From Seiridium cupressi (Eukaryota > Ascomycota > Sordariomycetes > Amphisphaeriales > Sporocadaceae): DNA of 64,000 nucleotides. Below the pieces are notes generated by a model. The model was given only the letters and a program-made list of their open reading frames with translations. It was not told where the DNA came from and did not search any database. Position numbers and translations under genes: made by a program. Shown here piece by piece: positions 21,964-34,120 of the stretch (its first letter is position 1; each line of letters opens with the position of its first letter). The stretch covers positions 124,001 to 188,000 of the forward strand of contig JARVKI010000045.1 of assembly GCA_036674765.1 (NCBI GenBank). The letters run 5' to 3'.

Positions 21964-24900
21964 TCATCCGGAGCTTGAACAGCCCCCAGATCTGAACGCC
22001 CAGTCAAATGTTGTGCTGCATACGTTCGCACCTAGAATTATAACGTCAGCATTTGCTTCGCTAATCACTTTCGCGACGCGGCGGTGCCTTGATTCGGTAC
22101 CGGGACAATGAGACTTACCAACAGCGCACTCCGTATCCAAATCAGTGGTATCAGCATTATATGTCACCTCACCACCAGAGTTGGGTGTTGAAACAGTGAA
22201 TGGAACAAAGTCGTCCCTGCCATCTCCAGCGGGACAGTAGGAGAAACTGAAACCCGCATTACACAAGAAGGTCACACAGTCGTCATAAGTTTTGACAACG
22301 TCGTCGCATACCGTCACGCCGTCGTAGACAAACTTTCCCGAGTTGCTCGGCGTTGATGTCCCAAAGGAGTAGTATTCCAGACTGACATCGATACAGTGCG
22401 CCGATGGCGTTGCGGTGACGACAGTCGTCGTTGTGGAAGTTGTGGGTGGACCTGTCACTATAGTGGTGACCGTGACCGTTCGAGGCACACTCGTGAAATC
22501 GCCCGTGTCGACGACGTCGCCACCGCCTTGACCTCCCAAGATGGGAACTTGGTCTCCAAGGTTTGCTGTTATATATGCGGGTAACGTAGGACATGACATG
22601 GTTGTCGTCGTGGTAGTAGTGGTGCCTGTGATGTCGCAAGCTGTCCGCGTCACGCTGCAGTCCGGATCGCCACAGATAGTTGAGGTTGTCTGGGGAAACT
22701 CGTACACCGAGCAGTCTACTCCACAGCTCGAGACTGTCGTGCGGCTTTCGCAGGAAGTTGGGTCTGGGTCGCTTGGATCGCCGCCGCCACCGCCACCGTT
22801 GCTGCTACAACCAGGGCCAACGCAATTGCCAGTATCGCAAAATGGTCCAATGCAGCCACAAATTCCGATACATCCAGCGGTGGAAGGATTGCAATTGATC
22901 AAGCATGGAGGACCGCAAATTTGGCCGGGGCCACACATTGGCTGAGGATCTCCACCAACCACTTGTACCGAGCTTGGGTACCCTGGCGGAGGACCAGGTG
23001 GAGGGGGACTGGGTGGGTCATCTGGGCCGCCGCCTGCTGTAGGAGTTAGGTATGGTCCGGGGCTGTAAGTCCAGATGATGGGAATAGGAGTGCCTGTGGA
23101 CGTTGTAGTGGTCGGAGCTTTCGTCAGTGTAACAGGAGGAAAGTTGACGCTGCTGGTGAGCCAGATAATGTCATTGTCATCATTATCAGTGTCTTCCCAT
23201 ACCACAACCCACACATCTATCTCAGTCGTAGTGATGGGAGGAACAGTGATGACAGTACTGGTAATGCTTGCCGCGGATGTAGTGATCACGGCACCGTTGA
23301 TCGTGGTTGTCGTTGACCAGTTCTCTTCGTAGGTGACAGTAGCCGGGGGCATGCTGATGGTAGTCGGAGTTGAAAGAATCCAAGGAGGAAATATCAAAGT
23401 GCAGGGCGGTTCACATGCGACCACCGGGTCCGGGCCAGAGTAGATATCGGGACTGATGTAGACCGTCCCGCTAGGTGGAGCCGCCGTAGTTGCTGTCCCC
23501 CCTCCCGAACCGCCTCCTCCGGTGCCTCCTCCACCGGCACTGGAGCCAGGCTGCACAGGAAGAAGAGGGTTGGTCACACCTTCGGCATCGTCTCCCTCGC
23601 GGTCCTCCAGGCCACAAGATGGATTGAACCATGTTTCAGCCTGGTTCGTCCACGTTCCAAGTAGAGAATGCATGTCGGCGCGTCCATTGCCATCAAGGTC
23701 AGGATAAAACATACAGGTACCAGCATGGTTTCCATCATAGACTGGGTTGACGACTTTATCCCAGTGAAAGGATGAACCACCGTTAGCCGAGGAGTCTCCG
23801 CGGCCTCTGTTGTACCTGTGGTCCATATCAGCTTGCGGACGAAAGGCATCGGGGGTTCTTTGGTTCTTCATTACCAGACATATCCATCACCATTGAATTT
23901 GTCTACCCAGAGCATGTCGCTCATCCCATCACCGTTGACGTCGGCCCATTGAATGTTGGCACGATCCTTTCCTTCCGCAAATTTGATCTGAGAGATGGTC
24001 TCCCAGCTTCCATCGTCACCCTGGACGAAGCCTGAAACACGGCCATCCTTTTCGATACACAGATAGTCACCACGACCGTTGCCTGTGATATCAGAGAACC
24101 TCACGGGCACTAGTTCATAGCATGAGCAAAACGATGAACACGGGATTTTGCTTCAGTTATCCAAAGGGACCCACTCACAATCATAAAGCCCGAGGCCTTT
24201 CTTTTGGCTACACTGCAATCCAGAGGCTTGCGACGGAGTGCCGATGTAGCTCCATGCACTCGCCCAATTTTGAGTCGTTGGGTAATTGTTGATCCACACA
24301 GAGACTTGGTTATTGGCGTCGGGGTTGACCCAAACAATGTCGCAATCTCCATCGCCATCCCAATCGACCAAATGAAGATCTCGTCGGTTCAAATCCGTCG
24401 GCGGTGTCCAAATGACGCCAGGTGAGACGTCCCAGAAAGATTCGGGATCCGTAATATGGGTCTTGCCCGCATTGGGGTACAATGTCATTTGTCCCTTCGA
24501 CAGCGTCCAGACGTAGTCCATGCGGCCGTCGGCGTGGCCCATCATGTTGCAGTACTTGTTTCCATCTGACTGAAGCTTCGTGCCACCCGATCCAATATTC
24601 TTCCAAGCTCGAACATCAAATTGATGCTTCCCGTTGCTAAGGGCGGTGTGCTGCATGAAAACATAATCCTGGCGTCCGAGGAGACCGAAATCCTGAGGGT
24701 TGCCATAGACACGGGCAAAGTGTATGCGGTCCCGCAGATAGGTTTCGGTGTCAGTCATGAAATCTGCCATTCCAGCATGGGTCGGCCCCGAGCTTGCGCC
24801 TACGTGGAAACCTTGCCGCCAAGCGACATTGAGCCCATCTCCTAGCAGTCCGGTGGCACAGCTCCTAGCGTTGGCCCAAGTGTACGTTTGGCCTGTGGAA

Positions 24901-26701
24901 TTGACCCAGGCCCAATCATCTCTCCCGTCGCCATTCACGTCCTCAAAGCGAACACCTCGGGCATCACCCATGCCTTTGGCTGTGAAACGAAGACCTAAAG
25001 GTTGCCAGTAGGCCGGCGTATCGTCGACCCAGCCATTCCGCCAGAACCAGACGTTACCACTGTCGTCCATGGCACCATAGTCACCGCGACCGTCACCATC
25101 GATATCGCCTAGTCGAATGCGGTCTTGTGCCCAGCCCTCGTTGGACTTGATCAGCCCCATGTATTTGAAGCTAGGCGGATTTGTTGCAGTTCCGTCGCCT
25201 TGGTTGACAGATAGATATGCATCACCATTCGGGGCAATACATACGAGGTCGTCCAGGCCGTCAGCTAGACACAGTTTTAGCAGAATGACTCAACAGATTA
25301 CCTAGTAATACCTCAGTAGCAGGAGACATACCATTCATGTCGATGAAATGAACTCCACGAGGAATGCAGTATATATTTGGGACCAGGTCAGCAATCTTCG
25401 TGAATTTTCCGCTGTGGTCCGCCGAATTCTTCCAGACGCCAAAGTTGTGGACGGAATCGCTGACATTGAACCACCCGACTAGGTCGTCGAAGTCACGACT
25501 ATAAAGCCTGGCGAAAAACCACTGATTCCGGTCCCAATCGCTGGTGATGGTAAAGATTATACCCTGGCCTTCGCTGTCATGATAGTAAATACCATCGCCG
25601 ATGCCGGAGCCCTTTTGGGTGAGACCGCCGGCGTAAACGCCGTTTCCAAAGGTTTTATCGCATCCCACATTTGCAATGGGATCGGACGAGCTCGGCGCGG
25701 CAATCCGCCCATCATTATAAGCTCGATTGATGGCTGCGTAGAGCACGGATGCCATCTTCCTGTGGCCAGAGTCCTGACTCATACTTTAGTGCTGGTTCTT
25801 CTGAATGGACGAGGAAATAAAAGGGGGAACACAATAGTTGACAAAGACACTTACATTTGGATGAACACCATCAGAGATCATGTCATCCACAGTACTAATC
25901 CAGCCAGCACCGATAGTGCCTACAGGGTCCATATCTGCCAAGTAAACGCATTTACCCGCATTGAAAAGGTCCGCCGCCAGGGATCGGTATTGCTCATTGA
26001 TTGTGACTCGATTGGCCGCCCCAGTCGGGTTCGTTGTTGGAATGAGTGTCGATAACATAATGCAGGTGTTCTCCATACCTGGGACGGCCCACATATCGTT
26101 TAACAAACTTCGCAGGCGCTCTCCAGCCCCTGCAGGGTCAATGCTTTGAAGCGCATCGTTTGTGCCGCAGTTCATGACGACAAGGTTTGGCCTGAATCCA
26201 GCAGAATGCTGGAAGGCTGTACGCACTTGTGTGATTATATAGCCGGGTGTTGCTTCGTGATTCTGTGTCAAGTCTTAATGGATCATTCAGCTGATGAATG
26301 AAGAAGGGGTATAGTCCGAACCCAGTCAACCATATCTCCTGGGTGCAGGCTCCCAACCATATCAACGTCCCAGCCATCATATCTCAGAGCATCTCTAAGC
26401 GGCTTCCGGAAGCTATATCTTGGTTAGCCAAAAGTGACAATGGCAGACTAGTTACGTACCCATTGCCTGTGCTTGATCCGATACCATAGACGATGGAAGC
26501 ACCAATAGGCAAGATACGCAAAGGGACCTTGCTTTCTTGCCTCTTCGTGTAGAAATGGGCCAAGTCTCGATAGCTGTGAGAGGAATTTGTCGGAATCAAG
26601 GATCCAATTTGCACGTCGTTGCCGGAGGGGAAAGATGTGACAGTGCCACAGATCATATAGAGTACCCAAAGGGTAACCAGTAGACCGATAGGGCCGGACA
26701 T
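21964..26701 (-). CDS. Secreted CE3-type SGNH esterase with FG-GAP repeats and Thr/Cys-rich tail
   Basis: Eight exons: 26701-26460, 26412-26331, 26262-25855, 25773-25332, 25264-24179, 24109-23875, 23815-22119 and 22031-21964. All close in frame to 1,419 residues. Order: signal peptide (LLVTLWVLYMICG); SGNH hydrolase with block I ILPIGASIVYG (nucleophile Ser), block III MNCGTND and block V DGVHPND, the pattern of carbohydrate esterase family 3 (acetyl xylan esterase); then VCBS/FG-GAP calcium-binding-type repeats (DIDGDGRGD, DVNGDGRDD, DWDGDGDCD, DITGNGRGD, DVNGDGMSD, DLDGNGRAD). The tail is Gly/Thr/Pro-rich with clusters of Cys (CGPGQICGPPC, CIGICGCIGPFC) and Thr runs, ending in CSSSG with no GPI signal. 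It is probably an extracellular or wall-associated deacetylase of plant polysaccharide. The intron 26263-26330 has a non-standard donor (GTTGAC). Exact substrate is unknown. Confidence 0.85.
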
Positions 26702-28449
26702 GATGATAACTGCCGCGGGTTACTAGTGCTGATTAAGATTCACCGTCTGAATGATGGGCAGCGTCAAGGTTTCTACTCTTATAGTATTGTAGGGTATCTC
26801 TTCGGTACATGAATGACCGCTCGTCTTCGCTGGAGCCTTTCCTCCAACGACCCGCCAATGGTGCCGGAAATTACAATCTCACCATATTCCTCCGCGGCGA
26901 CAGGGTCAGAAACAATAGTTCGGATCCTGTGCTAGTATCAGGCCATTCTTCAACCCGTTCTTTTTCTAAATTTAATGTGCTACTTCCACCAAAACCGAGA
27001 TTTCAGTTAACTTAAGGATCTAATAGACCTAAATAGGCTCCTAATAGGGGCGTAGTCGAATACAGCCAGGGACATAATACTTGGTCTATGCATTATTTAC
27101 CTGTAGTATGGTGGTGAGGATCTATTTTAGGAATGTACGCCGTCTACGTAATTACAACACATTTGGTTCCCCGATCTCCGACGGCACAATATATAATCTA
27201 GATAGAATGAAGCTATTGAGCAATAAATTACGGCCTAGTCTCGATTATAAGGTATTATGATATGACATTCAAGTAGGGACTACTAAAATAGAAGGAGCTT
27301 GAGCAATTATCAGTCAGTAAATAGGCTAGCCTCAGCCAGGCGGGACCGCAATATGGCACTAACCAGTAACAATCAGCTTCCCGCGCTTCCGACATCTGTT
27401 AGAATCGGACCGTTACCTACTTTAGGTTTTTGTTGGAAAAATATGGTTAAGGCCCGCGGATCAAGGCTGAGGAGCTCTCTGCATCAGTGAAGACTAGGCC
27501 TAGAATAGATGTGGAACAAGGTTTCGTCGAACCTCGCAAGATCAGCTAGCTCGATGCCGCAGATCTGCATGATCATGCGACTGCATAACAAGGCAAAGGA
27601 CGGGTGCCAAGACAAAGCTAGCTATAATTGAATGTGTCTTAAATTACAGTACTCGAGGCTGCGCCAGTACGGCATATTAGCCTTTGAACTCTATCTTGAC
27701 CCGAGGGAGCCAACGTGTCTGGTCCACTTCGCCCCACCCGGGTTAGGTTTTCACTACTGACATGTATATATTAGCATCAACGATGTGAGCATCATGACAC
27801 TGCTAACAAAGTTCGCTTGAGAGAGTCGCGGCGCTGCGGATCTCCTTTTGTTGTAAGTAGTATAGATTATCATAGCCGCCAGAACAGAACTGGCAACCTG
27901 CCAGACGGAGAGGAGCACCCCTGAGATCAAAATGCTTGGAAAGCGGAAAACGGCTGTGGGGCGGAAAACGGCTGTGGGGCGGAAAACGGCTGTGCCACGT
28001 GCGATACTACCCACCATCGACTAAGCATGATCTGACCAGCCCTTGCTTCTGCAGTGGTGCGTTCTGCAAGTCCACTAGTTACTCTTTTTTTTTTTTTCTT
28101 TTTGACGCGCTTAGACAATTCAGCACACGTTCTCTTATTTGCAATCTATCTTGGTGCTCTCCGAATATCCACCCGATTATTGAATCATCTCTTTCCCTTC
28201 GTGTCAAGCGATGAGATGACCAGGAATATTCAAAAAAAACCGGGGATAATTAAATTTCTGCAGTATCGTGAGCCAAGCAGGGTCTACCATCCTTCTGGGA
28301 GTTGTGGCTGTGCGCATATTTCCAGATCAAGACCATAGTAGTACGGAGAATTGTTGCGTGACCCTTTTGATATTTAGTGCAGTGATATCCATCTCGAGTT
28401 TAGTATTTTTTTCCAGTTATTTCATGTGTATCCTGTTCAAATCATCACC
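26702..28449. other. Intergenic region, AT-rich in part
   Basis: Lies between divergent starts of the esterase gene (26701) and the secreted proprotein gene (28450). AT-rich and stop-rich around 27000-27300. Contains an 18-bp tandem repeat (listed) and a T-rich tract at 28085-28101. No gene recognised. Confidence 0.5.
27943..27994. repeat. 18-bp tandem repeat, nearly three copies
   Basis: The unit GCGGAAAACGGCTGTGGG occurs at 27943-27960 and 27961-27978, with a third copy missing its last two bases at 27979-27994. The copies are identical where they overlap, so the array is young or maintained. It lies in the divergent intergenic region about 460 bp upstream of the gene at 28450. Confidence 0.9.
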
Positions 28450-29676
28450 ATGGCTGCGAGAACTCAATTCAGGAAGCTGTTCTTCCTCCTCGCGCTCGTT
28501 ACCATCTGCGCCGCGAGAGTTTCCTCCCCACGGTAAGCCTCCATATACCCCAAACTACGATTACCATTGCCTGAATAATTCATCCTAGCCATGCGTTTGA
28601 CTTCTCCCTACTCGAGCCTCGTCAAGATGACACCGATGACATAATCAGCCGTGTTCCGTCCTGTGATCTTGACACGTGCGGCAGCGGGGGCGTATGTGCT
28701 GCCCTCAGACGTCGAACTGCAGGCCTGGAATATGCAACCGATATCTTATCATATCAAAATGCATCAGTCGAAGGCGATGATAAAGCCCTCGACAAAAGAT
28801 TGTTCAGGTACAACCCAACTTCGAACGTGTATACTGGAGATCGTCCTCCTACAAACGCTGAAGTAAATGCGTATCTTCCTGCTGTGTTTCAAGGCTATGA
28901 GACAAGCTATTTTGGCGCAGCGCTGGGCCTTGCGGCGAATGACGAAAGAACCGTCAGTCAGCAGGTTCAATTTGGTACCCAGCCGTTTCAAATTGCGTTT
29001 GGTGGAATACATGGATGCACGGTCGTAAGTCTGACATACTCCTCCCTGACGTTCAAGTGTCTGCTCAGGAACATTGAAGGTCACACTCGTTTCCCAGCGA
29101 GCTGTCTGGATGGTAAGTCATCCATAAACCCCACATTCAAGTAGAAACTACAACCACTAAACCCCTTGTCAGGCACATTATTGGGAATCATATTCCCACG
29201 GGAAACCCAACAAGGACAGTCCCGCGACAGATCCAGCATTTCAGGAGAGAGTAATTTGGCAACTTCAAGGGAGGATCGTGAGAGCACCATCCCCCAGCAC
29301 GTACAAACCCTACATAGCACCAGACGGTCCGGGGATTGATGCGAACTTGTTCAATCAAGATGATGACGAGACTAAGCTGTACATCATGACGCCAGTGAAG
29401 GACGGAAACTCGGCCGGAGACACGAGCATCAAATATACCAACCGCATCAATGCTATCGAGAATGCTATTAGAAGAGTTCTAGGCCGAAGACCAGCAACCG
29501 TGCGCTGGAACTACTTGCGCCTAGACTACAATGATGAAGCTGACAGGGCAATGGCGAATACCAATTCCAGGGGAATGGGCTTATTCCAATTCGATCCCAA
29601 CAGCGACGGGAAGGGAACACCTAACTGGCGCCTGTTCTATGAGGACAGGTTCTACAGCCCGGGAGTGGCTACCTAA
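28450..29676 (+). CDS. Secreted proprotein of an unnamed fungal family
   Basis: Four exons (28450-28532, 28589-29024, 29080-29112, 29173-29676) close in frame to 351 residues. There is a signal peptide (KLFFLLALVTICAARV), then an acidic segment with possible Kex2 processing at KR in ALDKRLFRYNP (about residue 115). The mature part contains GIHGCTVVTLVSQRAVWMAH followed by YWESYSH, a block I associate with widespread fungal secreted proteins of unknown function. The tiny 33-bp exon 3 encodes VTLVSQRAVWM; without it the block would be interrupted, which supports the model. No enzyme motif is visible. It may be a secreted effector-like or wall protein, but that is speculation. Confidence 0.75.
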
Positions 29677-30443
29677 AAGCAGGCGACTCGCGAAGCTGAG
29701 GGCACCAGCGTGTTTGTAAGGGGTGTGGGGGGTGTTCGTTTGGGAAAGCTCCTAGTGGCAAGTGTGAACGGAGGTCACGGTTGAATTACTTATCATTTTG
29801 TTCGGGGCGGATCGATATCGTTGTGATCTAGTGCTAGCTCGTTGTAGGCTCTCCGCAGCCCGGACCTGCGCTTAACTTCAATAAAGTTTCCGGGGGAAGG
29901 GGGTCAATAGAAGCAGCCTTTAACCCGCTACGATCACAGGGCCGGCATGCATCCTGGCAGCCACGCGATGTCGTTGCATCCAACATTTACAGGGGTGTTA
30001 CCCACTGTGCCGCGCTGTACAGTGAAAAGTCCGAGGCATTTGCATACATCCTGGTTCTTATCTGCAGCGAGGTCCAGGTCTAATTATGGACCAAGGCAAG
30101 ACCCCGCCGCTGGCTGAACCTGACGCTCACACTCACTCAATCTTATACCCCACTTTCCCTACCGAAATTGAGCCTCTGGTGATTAGTGCATACATGTACA
30201 TGTGGTTAGCCTCATACCGAACATGTCCATGCGATTGGATCTTCCATCCTCATTCTTCACCCACGACTTTACTTCCTTCCCCCCCTTCTCCTTGTGACAC
30301 AGTCTCATTGATATTTACTCCAACATTTATGTCTTGGCATATTGCACAATCGGCCTGAAGATATTCGTGTGCCACGCTGTCATTTCATATTTCGACTTTG
30401 TCCTGAAACAGAGATCTGAGTATCTGTTTTTCACCTGTGCCCG
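29677..30443. other. Intergenic region
   Basis: 3' flank of the proprotein gene and promoter of the F-box gene, with a pyrimidine-rich stretch before 30444 (30235-30330). Nothing else seen. Confidence 0.5.
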
Positions 30444-32444
30444 ATGTCTACTAAGCCGACCCTGGCGGCGGTCTCGGCTCCATCTCGCCTGGAGACTTTA
30501 CCCTCGCTAGTGCTCGATTCCATCTGCCAGTACTTGGCGCATTGCGATTCACAACGGCGCAGTCTATTCGCCTTCTCATTGGTGAACAAACAATGTTGTT
30601 CAATTGCGGCAGTGCAACGCTTCGATCGCATCAAGCTCGAGGTGCGCGGTACACTGGAATTGCGCCAGGACATCGAAAGATGGAACTCCATGCTTGAGGT
30701 TGAAGGGCGTGCTCGTCATGTGCGCAAGATCAAGGTTGTCGGCTACATGCCACGGCGTTCGCGCGATGAGAGGGACCGGGATCCACAGCTTGGGGAGGCG
30801 GAGGCTTTGGCAGAAGAGTGGCGGGACGAACGAGAGTATGAAAGCTTTGAGGACGACTTCGTTGATCCGCCAAGGCGCCAGATCCTGTTCAACAGCTCGC
30901 TACGCCCGTTAGAGAACGGACAAGCGAAGCACCTACACGACGAATCATGGCAACCATTAGCGAGGTTCATCAGCACATTGCCGGTGCTCAAAGACCTGGT
31001 GTACTCATGTCTCGATCAGGTTCCACCATGCCTGCTAACCTCACTGCATCAGCATCACCCCTACAGTCGGCTTCACGTACATACATTTAGCCTGCGAAGC
31101 CTCTACCAAAGGAAAGACAATCTCCACGACATTGATCCGGACGAATTCATGCTGGCAACATCTCCCTGCCTTTATGCCGTCGCGCTGCTCTCATCACCTG
31201 GGTATGATACATATGGCCACGTAGACTACAACCATGAGGCACTTTTGGCAATGGTATCCGGCATGGCGCCGGGCCTTAGGCATGTCCGGGTGTATAAGAG
31301 CACCCCCGGGAGCTCTCCCGAGTTGCTGGAAGCCACTAGAACATCAAGGCCGCTCTGGCGTGGATTCTTCATCGACAAAGAAACACCCGAACAGCCACCT
31401 GCCCCTCTGGAAAGCCTTGTTCTCGATGGAGAGGACCATATTACATCAGAGACATTGACGGAATGGAATCAGCACATCGATTTGTCGAAGCTAGGTTCAC
31501 TTAAGATACCTGCTGCCGTCAATCTTGATGTGCTACCGACACTAGTCCATATGGCAGCGGGTGGAAAATTTGGAAGCCTACACAAACTGTCACTGGAAGT
31601 TCATTCAATCGATCCACAAGGATATTCCCGACTGGATGCAGAGATCAGCCAGTTGTTTGAGAACATACAGTCTCTAGCGGAACTGGAAATCGCGGGCTAC
31701 TACGGACCGAAGAGCTTCTCTGCCATCATGCAGCACCATGGCAGGTCTTTATACAGACTATGCCTCACATCATCATCGAAACATGCTCAAGAGACAATTA
31801 CCTCTCTTACGAAGGTCGAGGTTATTCAGCAATATTGCTCCAATCTTCGCGATCTATCACTGGCGATACCTCGTACAAAGGGCGACGAGCAGGAAGTCGC
31901 CATTTACCATACCCTGGGAAAGTTCCGTCATCTCAGGCGCCTATCACTCTTGTTGGGATGCTCTAATCAGCGTTGGGACGAGCTTGGTGCAGATTCTCCA
32001 CCTACAGACTTAGTCCGGGATATCTTCATGAACACTGCCGTCGATCGATCTCTAGCGCGCTCCATCTTCCACGTCATAAGTACAGCTGACCTTTCTGCCC
32101 CGTCGCCGTTAGAGTTATTAAGACTGAGTGTTGATGCCTCTACATTCATTGATGTGTGGAATGACTACGATTTTCGCAACATCATATGCTGGATCGGTCG
32201 TAGTTGGCTGTGCCAGAGACCACCGCGGGACGACCATCGTGGGGAAATCACCGCTGATGAGATCCAAACACAACATAGGCAGCAATACAAGGAGTTCATG
32301 GATGAAAATTGGGAGCTGAGCTTTGGCCATGGGTTTGTGTATGAGAAAGTTTGGAAAGAACTTTGGCCTGAGACAACGGGCAACTGGATGAACGACTGGA
32401 GGAGCTTTCCACTTGCGGGAGTTTTGTTTAATGAAACGAAGTAG
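30444..32444 (+). CDS. F-box domain protein
   Basis: Single-exon gene of 666 residues. An F-box-like motif sits at residues about 17-60 (LETLPSLVLDSICQYLAHCD then SLVNKQCCSIA), the part that binds Skp1 in SCF ubiquitin ligases. The remainder contains regularly spaced leucine segments (LRHVRVYKS, LGSLKIPA, LHKLSLEVHS, LAELEIAGYYG, LRDLSLAIPR, LRRLSLLLG), suggesting degenerate leucine-rich repeats that would bind the target protein. There is no transmembrane segment. The target is unknown; fungi carry many such paralogs. Confidence 0.85.
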   Translation: MSTKPTLAAVSAPSRLETLPSLVLDSICQYLAHCDSQRRSLFAFSLVNKQCCSIAAVQRFDRIKLEVRGTLELRQDIERWNSMLEVEGRARHVRKIKVVGYMPRRSRDERDRDPQLGEAEALAEEWRDEREYESFEDDFVDPPRRQILFNSSLRPLENGQAKHLHDESWQPLARFISTLPVLKDLVYSCLDQVPPCLLTSLHQHHPYSRLHVHTFSLRSLYQRKDNLHDIDPDEFMLATSPCLYAVALLSSPGYDTYGHVDYNHEALLAMVSGMAPGLRHVRVYKSTPGSSPELLEATRTSRPLWRGFFIDKETPEQPPAPLESLVLDGEDHITSETLTEWNQHIDLSKLGSLKIPAAVNLDVLPTLVHMAAGGKFGSLHKLSLEVHSIDPQGYSRLDAEISQLFENIQSLAELEIAGYYGPKSFSAIMQHHGRSLYRLCLTSSSKHAQETITSLTKVEVIQQYCSNLRDLSLAIPRTKGDEQEVAIYHTLGKFRHLRRLSLLLGCSNQRWDELGADSPPTDLVRDIFMNTAVDRSLARSIFHVISTADLSAPSPLELLRLSVDASTFIDVWNDYDFRNIICWIGRSWLCQRPPRDDHRGEITADEIQTQHRQQYKEFMDENWELSFGHGFVYEKVWKELWPETTGNWMNDWRSFPLAGVLFNETK

Positions 32445-34120
32445 GACATGGAGCTTGGAAAGTAGCATCCCTGGTGGGAATATGAATGCCGGAGAGCCGA
32501 TGGCGAAGCCTGGACGGCTAGTCGAGAGTGATAAAAGCCTTGTTGGGGCTGAGACCTTGTCTGAGGTTAAGGGCATGACGCAAAGGATGACTGATATTGG
32601 CTGCAAGGTAACAGCGTTATTTGAAAAGATTCAACCATTGACGGTGCCGGGCTTCTGTTGCCCTATACACGTGTGCATGAGTTGCGGGCCTTGCTCTCTA
32701 GTGTATTGTCTTTTCAGGTAGAACTGCACGATGGACCCACAAGATTAGTGCCATGCTTTCGACAGGCTCTTGACGTAGGAGAGCGCATGATCGGCTCGAC
32801 GGATCTTATTGAATCATGAGGCATGACGAGTCAACCCTCATTCTGGATTGTCGAGTTCCCTCGATGTTTCAGCACATAATATGCTCTATCTGTACTTGGG
32901 AAAACCATTCATAAAATCCTGAATTGATACGTCTCAATCCGGCGCTGTAACCTACCTAGGCTTTTGTTGTTACATTGGCGCTGAGAAGTGAGTTATGACC
33001 ATTACTAATTCGGGGTTTCTCTTTCAGGAGTCGGAAGAGGTCGTCTGGCAGGGTTACTGTATAAACGGCTTAAAAGAAAATGCCGCCGTGGGTTGCAGAG
33101 ACAAGGCACGACCTTGGCATGGTTTCGGCAGGAGCGGCTCTCACGTGCTTCTTGTCAACAGGCGAGAGCTTTGAGTTAGCGCTAGCACGTCTTTACGAAT
33201 TTGATACCGCTGGAGTATACCTGTACCTCGGAATGTCATTTAATTGCTACAAAACTAACTTACAGGCATGATATGCAAGCGCAGGGATGTTTGGATGTCT
33301 GTTTAGGGTATGGCGGTACTGCTAGACTGGGGCCTCGATGCCGATGCCAAGTTTGATAGGGCACGTTCTTCCACGGGTTTCGGTAATGATACAATGCCGA
33401 TGGCTTTTGATCGTCGAGCACGCTTCGAACCAGTGATTCGGTGCTATAGCGGGTCTAACGTAATGGTAACCATTTTCGGATGATGAACGATGCGATTGGA
33501 GACCCGCTCACGAGTGGTGAGTCTAAGATCAAGATGAGTTTACATGGCTGAGCGTGATAACGTGCAAGTTGTGTCTCAGGATCGAGTGGACTACAAGCCA
33601 AGATGTGGGACAATTGTGTTCCTTTCTCAATTGTTCCTGTTTATGCATGAGGAAAGAGTCCGAGCAGGGCCAACACATTTGACGTAGCGCCGGTCGTCAG
33701 CGGGACGGCTTAGCGCACGTAGGAGCATTAACGCCGTTATTGCCGTCCACTTCCCCCTTGCTCTTGATATTTATTGTTTTGCTTTCGGAAGCTTCGAGTA
33801 TACGTGTACTACCCTTATGACTTACGTCAGATTACTCGTATACTCAGGCCAATCAGACACCCTCCAATAGACGCACTTTAAGTCCGCACTAACTCCGTGT
33901 CCTCATAGGTTGAACCGGGGCTGCAAAACTCATGGGCATCACTTATATTTTTGGAGCATTATTGAGCGTGCTTCCTTGAAAGTTAGACCGTTGAATATCA
34001 CCACCCCCTTGTTTAGCAACACAAGAGGTCCGACAGCTGGCTAAGCAGCAGGAGTTGATTAATATATATATATATATATATATATGTTGATAACGCCAGT
34101 CTTACATAGGCGATGAAGAC
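32445..34120. other. Intergenic region
   Basis: 3' flank of the F-box gene and promoter of the lipase gene. Contains a TA microsatellite directly upstream of the lipase start (listed). No gene recognised; the 102-codon frame from 32413 overlaps the F-box 3' end and has no features. Confidence 0.5.
34062..34085. repeat. TA dinucleotide microsatellite
   Basis: An uninterrupted AT/TA repeat of about 24 bp, 36 bp upstream of the first ATG of the lipase gene. It is in the 5' leader or core promoter and is likely to vary in length between strains. Confidence 0.95.
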
